Shown here: in pieces, positions 1 through 6,756 of the stretch
Layout: the number at the start of each line of letters is the position of its first letter
Position numbering within the stretch: the stretch's first letter is position 1
Origin: an uncultured Bacteroidales bacterium
GTDB lineage: Bacteria; Bacteroidota; Bacteroidia; Bacteroidales; Bacteroidaceae
Reading direction: 5' to 3'
NCBI GenBank assembly: GCA_902787555.1
Contig: CADAGO010000016.1
Span: 1-64,000 of the forward strand
Length of the DNA: 64,000 bases
Program-made: the position numbers and the translations under genes
The notes under the pieces: generated by a model
Seen by the model: the letters and a program-made list of their open reading frames with translations, nothing else
Told to the model about the DNA's origin: nothing
The model's database searches: none

Positions 1-83
1 TTGTAACTCACGCGGGCGTAAAGCTTACCCGCCTGCTCGGATTCCGAATTCTCGGTCACCTTCGATAGATAAAGTTCAATCAT
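1..83 (-). CDS. HU-like DNA-binding protein, N-terminus only (runs off left edge)
   Basis: The minus strand reads M-I-E-L-Y-L-S-K-V-T from an ATG at 83 and stays open to the window edge (about 27 residues visible). This start resembles the short N-terminus of Bacteroidales HU-like (HU-HIG) proteins that accompany DUF3987/primase modules. A Bacteroidota promoter lies upstream at 177-208. The same 28 codons, almost identical, recur at 28272-28370, where the gene is truncated. The gene diverges from the primase module on the plus strand. The family assignment rests on a short stretch, so it is tentative; whether this copy is intact cannot be seen. Confidence 0.55.
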   Translation of the reverse strand, partial: MIELYLSKVTENSESEQAGKLYARVSY

Positions 84-94
84 ACCTGTTGTGT

Positions 95-160
95 TTTTTT
101 ATGGTATTGGAATTATTGTCGCAACCAACTGCTTCCGGGTGGCTGCATCCCGCTGTAACC
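95..160 (-). promoter_or_regulatory. Leader of HU-like gene with conserved segment
   Basis: The leader between the promoter and the HU-like start contains a GC-rich block (133-159 on plus, CCGGGTGGCTGCATCCCG). It is repeated almost exactly at 28381-28408 before the second HU-like copy. In this copy about 39 bases separate the block from the start region, whereas in the second copy the block is directly adjacent. A block conserved while its flanks differ may be a 5' UTR control element; this is inference. Confidence 0.4.
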
Positions 161-176
161 CCATTGGAATACATTG

Positions 177-208
177 CAAAGATACGAAATAAATCTGACA
201 TGACCAAA
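177..208 (-). promoter_or_regulatory. Bacteroidota promoter for HU-like gene
   Basis: Reading the minus strand, TTTG (208-205), a 20-base spacer and TATCTTTG (184-177) match the Bacteroidota -33/-7 consensus. The box is followed by the leader and start of the HU-like gene. Confidence 0.65.
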
Positions 209-367
209 TAATTTGGAAGAAAAATGTACTATTTACGCAAATTATTTCGCATTATTCATATATTTCATAATACCGCACCCTTATTGCCTAATAACAACGG
301 TTTACTGACCGATAAGAGTGGGTTATTGATAAGTATCAGCGTGAGAAGAGGGGCAGATAATCGGGCG

Positions 368-393
368 AATATTGCAATATTGCATATTGCATT
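368..393 (+). repeat. TTGCA-rich repeat, left direct copy
   Basis: This 26-base stretch begins AATATTGCAATATTGCATAT. It matches the right-end repeat at 5081-5105 in the same orientation with two A/T substitutions, and it is inverted relative to 530-554. Each copy carries several TTGCA/TGCAA cores. Confidence 0.6.
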
Positions 394-529
394 CGCATTT
401 TCTCAGCGTAGAGAAGAGAAAGAAGGTATAGTAGTATAATAATAGATTATAATTTATTATATATTAATAAGTTATATATTATTTTATAGTATTTAAATAC
501 TTTATCTTACCTCAACATCAAAAAGTTGC

Positions 530-554
530 ATGCAATTTGCAATTTTGCAATATT
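530..554 (-). repeat. Left terminal 25-bp inverted repeat of primase module
   Basis: Read on the minus strand, this 25-base sequence begins AATATTGCAAAATTGCAAAT. It is identical over all 25 bases to the plus strand at 5081-5105. The pair encloses the promoter, the ORF6N-like stub and the four genes up to the DUF3987 protein. Confidence 0.8.
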
Positions 555-578
555 TGTATAAAATCGTTTGCTAATCTC

Positions 579-609
579 TTTGTTGTTTCCAAGAAAAGTT
601 GTAACTTTG
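579..609 (+). promoter_or_regulatory. Bacteroidota promoter (TTTG-N19-TAACTTTG)
   Basis: TTTG at 579-582, a 19-base spacer and TAACTTTG at 602-609 form a near-ideal Bacteroidota promoter. Transcription should begin near 616, giving a leader that contains the short frame at 634-705 and then the gene at 707. Confidence 0.7.
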
Positions 610-633
610 CAAAAGAAAAAATCAATAACCTAT

Positions 634-705
634 ATGAACGATATCCAGGTCATACAAAGTAAGATATTATTTTTTAGTATATTAAGAATTAACGAGATAG
701 CATAA
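634..705 (+). pseudogene. Short ORF resembling the N-terminus of an ORF6N-domain protein
   Basis: This 23-codon frame starts M-N-D-I-Q-V-I-Q-S-K-I, which resembles the typical beginning of ORF6N (phage antirepressor-type) proteins. After residue 11 the sequence changes to residues unlike the family, and a TAA stops it one base before the next ATG (707). I read it as the stump of a truncated ORF6N gene whose promoter now drives the downstream gene. It could also act as a leader peptide coupling translation into the next gene. The similarity is short and only recognised by eye. Confidence 0.45.
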
Positions 706-706
706 T

Positions 707-1534
707 ATGTTTAGTAAAACAGAACTATTGGAAAAAATCAGTACATTGGATACGGAGACGATTGTAAAAATGAGTACTGAATCCCTGTCTCTGTTAACGT
801 CGAATTACAATTCGTCGTTAGTTAAAGAATTGATAAAAAGAGGTACTTCTAATCAGGATCAGCAGTCAATCATAAATAAAGTAATATCCTCTTACCGACA
901 ACAGCAGACAGTTAACAACCCTTTTGTATTACCAATGGGGCCAATTGACTTGCCTGAATATATGGAAAAGTGCATGCTGAACATCGAATGCGGGATGACT
1001 TTAACAGAAAAGGGTTGGATTAAGCCATACCAAGGAATACGCGTACAAGTTTTTCGTATGCCATATGAGACAATACCAGATTCTTCAGACGAAGAATCCA
1101 ATCAAGATAGCCAAAACAATGTAAACCAAGATGCATATGTCTCTAAATTGCAAGACAGAATAAAGGTGCTTGAATCAGAGAATAAAGCGCTTAAAGAAAA
1201 TACCTATCAGAAGGAGATGGAGTTGGAAGAACAACGGAATCAACCCCTTCTCTTACAAGGTGGATCGACTGTGGATGAAATGGCAATAGAACTGCTTACA
1301 CCTTTATTCAAAGACAAAAACTCAGATTTGGCAAAGTCTTTTTATGAAGAACTGAATGGGAAAGATGATATAGGAGTTGCAGAAGTTGTGATATCTCATA
1401 AAGATGATTTCTCATCCAAACTACGAAAAGTTGATTTGTGGCGCATTCTCCACGCAGCAAGGAAATATTCTGCGACCGACAGGAATTTCGACACAGCTTT
1501 AAGGAACGGCTTTTTCGATTGCCAATCTAAATAG
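707..1534 (+). CDS. Unknown 275-aa protein with central coiled coil
   Basis: I do not recognise a family. There is no signal peptide or membrane segment, so it is probably cytoplasmic. Residues 1-65 are helical and polar. A Ser/Asp/Asn-rich linker (about 125-143) leads into a charged heptad-like stretch (about 145-180) typical of a coiled coil. A compact C-terminal region (about 190-275) ends with a predicted helical segment around W-R-I-L-H-A-A-R-K-Y. It starts two bases after the ORF6N-like stump and is followed by a strong hairpin terminator. Position beside a primase and DUF3987 gene suggests a role in element maintenance or regulation, but this is inference only. Confidence 0.7.
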   Translation: MFSKTELLEKISTLDTETIVKMSTESLSLLTSNYNSSLVKELIKRGTSNQDQQSIINKVISSYRQQQTVNNPFVLPMGPIDLPEYMEKCMLNIECGMTLTEKGWIKPYQGIRVQVFRMPYETIPDSSDEESNQDSQNNVNQDAYVSKLQDRIKVLESENKALKENTYQKEMELEEQRNQPLLLQGGSTVDEMAIELLTPLFKDKNSDLAKSFYEELNGKDDIGVAEVVISHKDDFSSKLRKVDLWRILHAARKYSATDRNFDTALRNGFFDCQSK

Positions 1535-1559
1535 ACAGCAAACGTCATGTCCACTTTTG

Positions 1560-1591
1560 TCGCACAAATACCGTAAAAGGTGTTTGTGCGA
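1560..1591 (+). terminator. Rho-independent terminator after the 275-aa gene
   Basis: A 13-pair stem (TCGCACAAATACC with GGTGTTTGTGCGA, one T-G wobble) closes on the loop GTAAAA and runs into a T-rich tract. It lies 26 bases after the stop codon. Confidence 0.7.
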
Positions 1592-1640
1592 TTTGTATTT
1601 TATTTGTATGATTTGTATTTCATTTGTGAGCATTTGTGAG
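1591..1640. repeat. Five ATTTGT repeats phased at about one helical turn
   Basis: ATTTGT occurs at 1591, 1602, 1611, 1622 and 1632, with steps of 11, 9, 11 and 10 bases. The array lies between the terminator and the promoter of the next gene. Such phasing puts all copies on one face of the helix and may give bent DNA or a protein-binding array. Confidence 0.6.
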
Positions 1641-1666
1641 ATAATTATACTCTCAAAAAAATGCCT

Positions 1667-1674
1667 TATCTTTG
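1667..1674 (+). promoter_or_regulatory. -7 box TATCTTTG upstream of 1737 gene
   Basis: TATCTTTG matches the Bacteroidota TAnnTTTG -7 box and is followed by GCAG, as often seen. No clear TTTG lies 19-21 bases upstream, so an activator or the phased array may take part. The expected leader is about 55 bases. Confidence 0.5.
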
Positions 1675-1736
1675 CAGCGTGATTCAGAAATGAGTCGCGC
1701 TGTTTTGATTATTTATCTTTTAATTAAAAATAAGGT

Positions 1737-2243
1737 ATGGACAAAGACTCTACAACTTACGTCACACGGCCGAAAGGGAAGCCGGAGGTGACAACGAAAG
1801 GAAAAATGAACGAATGGGCTAACGGCTACAAGGAATTCATTCCTCAAGGCCAGAAGGCAAGTAACAGAACTATGTTGAAGCAACTGGGCAACAGTAGCTT
1901 CTACAAATCGGAAGGCACGAAGGAAAGCTCGTATAGTCTTCATCTCAACGTGGACGGAAAGAGCGAAGATCCCGTGGCTGAGATGTACGAGCAGTTTAAG
2001 CTACTGACGGCCGATGAGCAAAAGCAAATGCCTCAACTGCCTGGGGGTGAGGGGCGCATGCTCTTCGACAACGGTTCTTCATTGAAGGTATGGCTGAATT
2101 CTGAGAGAGGCGAGGTGTGCATCCTCACACGTCTGCAATGCAACCCGCAGATTGAACGCGAACTGCTGCAGGCACAGGCTGCAATGAATGTGGCACTGGG
2201 TCGCCATCGTGGAGAAATTATTTCTAACAACAATAATAAATAA
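1737..2243 (+). CDS. Conserved-looking hypothetical protein of primase module (168 aa)
   Basis: I do not recognise a named family. The protein is hydrophilic, without signal peptide or transmembrane segment. Residues 1-50 are rich in Lys/Gly/Thr and probably disordered; residues 60-150 look like a compact domain with strands around S-L-K-V-W-L-N and V-C-I-L-T-R-L-Q; the tail ends in five Asn/Lys residues. It has its own -7 box and lies 10 bases before the primase, so the three genes 1737-5027 are probably one transcript. A helper role in primase/DUF3987 function is inferred from position alone. Confidence 0.75.
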   Translation: MDKDSTTYVTRPKGKPEVTTKGKMNEWANGYKEFIPQGQKASNRTMLKQLGNSSFYKSEGTKESSYSLHLNVDGKSEDPVAEMYEQFKLLTADEQKQMPQLPGGEGRMLFDNGSSLKVWLNSERGEVCILTRLQCNPQIERELLQAQAAMNVALGRHRGEIISNNNNK

Positions 2244-2253
2244 TAAATGTGTT

Positions 2254-3012
2254 ATGGAAACAAATTATCGTTTTTCGCAGCAAGTGAATCAGTATTTCGG
2301 TGAGTGCCTTCCTTGCACCGCCGCAGTGTTTAACCGTTATGTGGATGACCCAAAGGTTGCGTGGAAAATCCGTACACGTCAGGAGGTCGAAGCAGCCATC
2401 AGCCGTGCAGCATCATTGGACGTCTATACAGAGACGAACGAATTCAAACAGTTCTGCCGCAGAAAGGCATCGGAGAGGGGCTTTGATTCGCTGACAACAG
2501 CCGAAAAGCTGTTGCAGTGGGTCAATTCATTGAAGGCATCATTACCATGCTTTATCTTTGCGGTGTCGGGGTTCAAACCAGTTCCAAAGGTGGACAAGGA
2601 TGGTAATCCGGTGTTGGATAAGAATGGGCAGCAGGTGATGTTCCGCCGTCGTAAGCTGGCTGGCATTGAATCGCTGAGCCGTCTGTTCATGTTCGATGGC
2701 GATCATCTGCCTTTCGACCCTCGCGAAGTGCATGAGCGGGCTATGGCGGCAGGCTTCCCGTGGGAGGTGAGACTCAGCCATAAGACCAGCTCTGGGAATG
2801 GCATCCGTCTGGTGTGTGAAGCCCGTACTGAAATCGGCAACATTGCCGATAATCAGATCTGCATGGCACGTGAACTGGGCCTGATGGGTGTTGTAGGAAC
2901 TACAGGCAAACCTGTATGCGATGACTCGTGCATTGATGCTACGAGGATTTCGTACTGCCCACGACGCGAAGATATTCTCTATATTGACGAAACTCATTTA
3001 TTTAATATTTAA
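2254..3012 (+). CDS. BT4734/VirE-N-type primase-like protein
   Basis: The 252-residue protein resembles the BT4734-like N-terminal domain, a branch of the archaeo-eukaryotic primase fold found in Bacteroidales mobile modules. Three patterns fit: F-M-F-D-G-D-H (145-151) as the metal-binding acidic motif, S-H-K-T-S-S-G-N-G-I-R (175-185) as the s-x-H-like motif, and D-D-S-C-I-D-A-T-R-I-S-Y (223-234) as the final acidic motif. I chose the ATG at 2254 because the open frame further upstream overlaps the preceding gene. Its stop overlaps the next start (TAATG), which suggests translational coupling with the DUF3987 partner. Enzyme activity is inferred from the family. Confidence 0.75.
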   Translation: METNYRFSQQVNQYFGECLPCTAAVFNRYVDDPKVAWKIRTRQEVEAAISRAASLDVYTETNEFKQFCRRKASERGFDSLTTAEKLLQWVNSLKASLPCFIFAVSGFKPVPKVDKDGNPVLDKNGQQVMFRRRKLAGIESLSRLFMFDGDHLPFDPREVHERAMAAGFPWEVRLSHKTSSGNGIRLVCEARTEIGNIADNQICMARELGLMGVVGTTGKPVCDDSCIDATRISYCPRREDILYIDETHLFNI

Positions 3013-5027
3013 TGATAATGGAAAAGAACTTATTTTTCGTAAACGACTTCGATGAGAAGTTCCGCGCTGAGTACCAGAACGGTAACACTCAGCCAACCAA
3101 TCCAGCCAACCGTTTCGATGACCGACCATCGGAAGTTGGCAAGTCAGAAACAACAACAGTAGCCAAGCAGTTAGCCAAGAGTGTGACGCTGCCATCGAAG
3201 GCTCTTGAGCCGAAGGAGCTTACTCCAGAGGAGTTGGAAGAGCGTCTGCAGGTGTTCGGGCAGAACATTTTGGACTTCATCAACGCCATCTATCCTGATG
3301 GTGCACCTGTGGGCAGTCGGCATAAGTCGGCCCTGAAACTCGCCAGCGACTTGATGATACTGCTCGATGGTGATGAGCGATTGGTGAAGATTGTGTTGGA
3401 GAAGATTTCATGGGTGCAGGATGTTATCAATGAGCGTGGAGAACGTGAGATTGACGATATCATCGATTCAGCCAAGAAATTACTGAAAAGACGTGAGAGC
3501 GAGAGTTTTGCAGATCTCCTCCCATCACGTGAAATGCAAGCTGCCATCAAGGAATTGGTTCACAAGACCTATAAGCAGTTGGTGGAGGAAGCCCGCGCAC
3601 AACGTGCAGGTGGCAAGATGACTGGTGACAGGGGCATCGTTGAGACCTTGGAGCGAATAGGGCGTGAATTAGAGAAATATTTCAAGTACTATCCCTTCCT
3701 CCGCCTGCTCTGTCATGGACTTCCTCGAAAGCACTACATCGCGGCACTTTTCGTGGGCAGTGCTTTCGCCATGAATCTCATGACCAGAATGTGGTACAAG
3801 TTCTGGCCTGCTCCAGGCAAGAAATGCCGCATGAACCATCTGCTGGAACTCATCGGACGTCAAGGGTCGGGTAAGCGTTTTGCTGTAACGCTTTACGAAA
3901 TCCTGATGGAGCCTATCAAAGTGGCTGATGCTCCCCAGATTGCTGCGCTGAACAACTGGAAACAAGAACGTTCGCAGAACAACGGAGCTGCAAAGAACAA
4001 GACTCCGGAACCGAAGGGCATCTATCGTTGTCTGCCATCGGAGGCATCGGCTGCAGGTGTGCGAGACGCAGAAGTGAATGCCAAGGAGATGATTGATGGC
4101 GAGGAGTGGTATCTACATATCAGTCAGTTCGACAGTGAGCTGCAGAACACACTAAGCCAGATGCAGAAGAGCTATTTCTCAGCCCTCTACACGCTTTGGC
4201 TAAAGGGCTTCCACAACGAGCCACATGGGGCTTTGCTGAAGTCGGCTACCAGTATCGTGGGAGAGTGGCCTGTGCACTACAACGTGGTTTACACGGGCAC
4301 GAAACACGCTCTGGATCAGCAGGTGAACATCCGAAACTATGCTACAGGGCTGCCCGGTCGAATCACAGCTGTGCCGATGGGTGACACGAATTTCGAGATG
4401 ATGGAAAACCGTGAGTACACCGAGGCTGACCGTCAACGTGATGACAATCTACGGGATTGGGCGTTTAAGCTTGATGCCACCAAAGGTGAGATTCCTTGCA
4501 AACCCATCAGTGATGCCCTTCACGACTGGACAGCACGTCGTATGGCTGATGCTCGCGAGAACCAGTCATTGGCTGATGAAGACCTGCTAAAGCGTCCATG
4601 CTGGCATGCTATCAACTTCGCACTGCCCTTCATCGTATGCCGCCATTGGGACAAGATGGTAGAGGACGAAGACGGACGTTGGAAGTGCGGTCCTGAATTC
4701 AAGACCGATAAGACTGACCGTGATTTGGCATTGCTCATCTGTAACGCACAATACACCTTCCAGCAGTATTTCTTCGGCGCCATTGCCGAACAGCATTACG
4801 ATGACAGTATGGCGGCAGCAGCATCGAACCATCGCCATCAGCAGAAGACGATGATAGGCTATCGTCGATTGCCGAATCCCTTCAAGCCTCAAGATGTGGA
4901 TGTATGCTTCGGGTATGAAGGCAATACAAACAGCATCTATAGTAAAATCAAGCGCTTATGCGACGATGGACTGGCGCAGAAGATTATGAAGGGCGAGGAC
5001 AAGGGTAAGTACAGAAAACTGGAATAG
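3012..5027 (+). CDS. DUF3987 family protein (helicase/primase-partner type)
   Basis: The 671-residue protein matches the large DUF3987-type proteins that follow BT4734-like primases in Bacteroidales. A P-loop-like segment G-R-Q-G-S-G-K-R (282-289) is visible, but Arg replaces the usual Ser/Thr after Lys, so ATP binding is uncertain. The N-terminal 70 residues are disordered; 150-215 is rich in charged helices; the last 45 residues (Y-E-G-N-T-N-S-I-Y-S-K-I-K-R-L) look like a winged-helix DNA-binding tail. ATG 3012 overlaps the previous stop; ATG 3018 is an alternative. A related, decayed copy lies at 28549-28904. Helicase-like function is inferred from family context. Confidence 0.75.
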   Translation: MIMEKNLFFVNDFDEKFRAEYQNGNTQPTNPANRFDDRPSEVGKSETTTVAKQLAKSVTLPSKALEPKELTPEELEERLQVFGQNILDFINAIYPDGAPVGSRHKSALKLASDLMILLDGDERLVKIVLEKISWVQDVINERGEREIDDIIDSAKKLLKRRESESFADLLPSREMQAAIKELVHKTYKQLVEEARAQRAGGKMTGDRGIVETLERIGRELEKYFKYYPFLRLLCHGLPRKHYIAALFVGSAFAMNLMTRMWYKFWPAPGKKCRMNHLLELIGRQGSGKRFAVTLYEILMEPIKVADAPQIAALNNWKQERSQNNGAAKNKTPEPKGIYRCLPSEASAAGVRDAEVNAKEMIDGEEWYLHISQFDSELQNTLSQMQKSYFSALYTLWLKGFHNEPHGALLKSATSIVGEWPVHYNVVYTGTKHALDQQVNIRNYATGLPGRITAVPMGDTNFEMMENREYTEADRQRDDNLRDWAFKLDATKGEIPCKPISDALHDWTARRMADARENQSLADEDLLKRPCWHAINFALPFIVCRHWDKMVEDEDGRWKCGPEFKTDKTDRDLALLICNAQYTFQQYFFGAIAEQHYDDSMAAAASNHRHQQKTMIGYRRLPNPFKPQDVDVCFGYEGNTNSIYSKIKRLCDDGLAQKIMKGEDKGKYRKLE

Positions 5028-5080
5028 CCACATTATCCAAATTTGTTCATAGGCTGTTAAGTGCTAATGCCCCATTTGGG

Positions 5081-5105
5081 AATATTGCAAAATTGCAAAT
5101 TGCAT
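5081..5105 (+). repeat. Right terminal 25-bp inverted repeat of primase module
   Basis: This sequence is the exact inverted match of 530-554. It lies 53 bases after the DUF3987 stop codon and just before a terminator, so it marks the right end of the 4.6-kb segment. Confidence 0.8.
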
Positions 5106-5127
5106 TTGGTTTTCAAGAATAACAAAG

Positions 5128-5158
5128 AAACGGACAAGGAGATGCTCCCTGTCCGTTT
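5128..5158 (+). terminator. Terminator after primase module
   Basis: AAACGGACAAGGAG pairs with CTCCCTGTCCGTTT (one mismatch) across a three-base loop. It would end the primase-module transcript and isolate the uxaC promoter. Confidence 0.65.
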
Positions 5159-5188
5159 GTCATGATAGCACACTTTTTCCCCAATTTG

Positions 5189-5220
5189 TTTGGCTGATTG
5201 GAATAAATTTAGTAATTTTG
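5189..5220 (+). promoter_or_regulatory. Promoter of uronate isomerase gene
   Basis: TTTG at 5189-5192, a 20-base spacer and TAATTTTG at 5213-5220 fit the Bacteroidota consensus. The expected leader before the ATG at 5290 is about 60 bases. Confidence 0.65.
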
Positions 5221-5289
5221 CAGAGGATTAGCTTATAGCTAACGGGAGAAGGAAAAGTGTATTAATCATTAACCATAAAATTGTAGAAT

Positions 5290-6708
5290 ATGAGACAGTT
5301 CCTTGACGACAATTTCTTGCTGATGACGGAAACAGCTCAGATGCTGTATCACAATCATGCGAAATCATTACCTATTATCGATTATCATTGTCACCTCAGC
5401 CCGCAGATGGTGGCTGATGACCATCGGTTCAGTTCACTAACGGAGATATGGTTGGGAGGCGACCATTACAAATGGAGGGCTATGCGCACAAACGGCGTGC
5501 CAGAGCGTTATTGCACGGGGAAGGACACGACAGACTATGAGAAGTTTGAGAAGTGGGTGGAGACCTTGGAGTATTGTTTCCGCAACCCGCTCTACCATTG
5601 GAGTCATCTCGAGCTGAAGACTGCGTTCGGTATTGACAAAGTGCTGAACCGTCAGACTGCGCGTGAGATCTATGACGAATGTACGGAGAAGCTGCGCAAC
5701 GATGCTGAGTATTCGGCTCGTGGACTGATGCGCCATTACAACGTAGAGATTGTGTGCACGACGGATGATCCTGTGGACGACCTGCATTTCCACCAGCAAT
5801 ATGCGAAGGAGCGCAGGGACGACGACGCGAGGATGATTCCTGCATGGCGCCCTGACAAGGCGATGGCGATTGAGAATGCTGAGACTTACAGGGCTTATGT
5901 GGACCGTCTGAGCGAAGTGAGCGGCATCTCGATACAGTCGTTCGACGACTTGGTGGATGCACTGCAGAAACGTCACTACTTCTTTGAGGCAAATGGCTGC
6001 AAGCTATCGGATCATGGCATTGAGGAGTTCTACGCTGAGGACTACACGAATGCGGAAATCCGTGCGATTTTCAACAAAGTGTATCGAGAGGGTGCGTCTA
6101 TCAGTCAGGAAGAGGTGCTCAAATTCAAGAGTTGTATGCTCGTGGTGTTTGCAGAGATGGACTACGCGTCGGGATGGGCTCAACAGTACCACTATGGTGC
6201 CATCCGCGACAATAATACGAAGATGTTCCGACTGATTGGTCCGGACACTGGCTTCGATTCTATCGGACAATTCAATACTGCGAAGGCGATGTCGAAGTTT
6301 TTCAACCGACTTGCTACTGCTGATAAGCTCACTAAGACGATTATCTACAACCTTAACCCTGCTGACAATGAGATGGTTGCGACCATGTTGGGAAACTTCC
6401 AGGACGGTACGGTGCCTGGCAAGATACAGTGGGGTTCGGGATGGTGGTTCTTGGACCAAAAGCGCGGTATGGAGAACCAGATGAACACTTTGTCGGTGCT
6501 CGGACTGCTGAGCCGATTCGTCGGAATGCTGACCGACTCGCGCTCGTTCCTGAGCTATCCTCGTCATGAGTACTTCCGCCGTACGCTCTGCAATCTGCTG
6601 GGCACTGATGTGGAAAATGGTGAGCTGCCCGCCAGCGAGATGGAGCGTCTGTGCCAGATGGTGGAGGACATCAGCTATTATAATGCGAAGAACTATTTCA
6701 ATTTTTAG
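5290..6708 (+). CDS. uxaC: Uronate (glucuronate/galacturonate) isomerase
   Basis: The 472-residue protein is full length for UxaC, which converts D-glucuronate to D-fructuronate and D-galacturonate to D-tagaturonate in the cytoplasm. It carries the amidohydrolase-type metal motif H-C-H (33-35) in I-I-D-Y-H-C-H-L, the early W-L-G-G-D-H-Y-K-W-R-A-M-R segment and the late S-R-S-F-L-S-Y-P-R-H-E-Y-F-R-R motif typical of the family. It has its own promoter and stands alone, without the usual uxaB/uxuA/kdgK partners nearby. The GH30 glucuronoxylanase-like gene 8 kb downstream is a possible source of glucuronic acid, but this link is inference. Confidence 0.95.
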   Translation: MRQFLDDNFLLMTETAQMLYHNHAKSLPIIDYHCHLSPQMVADDHRFSSLTEIWLGGDHYKWRAMRTNGVPERYCTGKDTTDYEKFEKWVETLEYCFRNPLYHWSHLELKTAFGIDKVLNRQTAREIYDECTEKLRNDAEYSARGLMRHYNVEIVCTTDDPVDDLHFHQQYAKERRDDDARMIPAWRPDKAMAIENAETYRAYVDRLSEVSGISIQSFDDLVDALQKRHYFFEANGCKLSDHGIEEFYAEDYTNAEIRAIFNKVYREGASISQEEVLKFKSCMLVVFAEMDYASGWAQQYHYGAIRDNNTKMFRLIGPDTGFDSIGQFNTAKAMSKFFNRLATADKLTKTIIYNLNPADNEMVATMLGNFQDGTVPGKIQWGSGWWFLDQKRGMENQMNTLSVLGLLSRFVGMLTDSRSFLSYPRHEYFRRTLCNLLGTDVENGELPASEMERLCQMVEDISYYNAKNYFNF

Positions 6709-6756
6709 TGCGCTCAGGGCGCAGACCTTCAACGATGAGGGTTAAACTGACACATT

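Larger units (their letters stand above)
185..578. other. AT-rich intergenic region with TTGCA-rich repeats
   Basis: About 390 bases without a convincing gene separate the divergent HU-like gene and the primase module. A 71-codon open frame (224-439) has no promoter or start context and low-complexity content, so I do not call it. The stretch holds two copies of a TTGCA-rich repeat (368-393 and 530-554) and an AT-rich tract (430-510). It looks more like a control or origin-like region than coding DNA. Confidence 0.5.

Noticed and set aside
224..439. 71-codon open frame on the plus strand upstream of the primase module
   Set aside because: It has no promoter or start context, overlaps the TTGCA-rich repeats and has a composition expected of translated AT-rich DNA.
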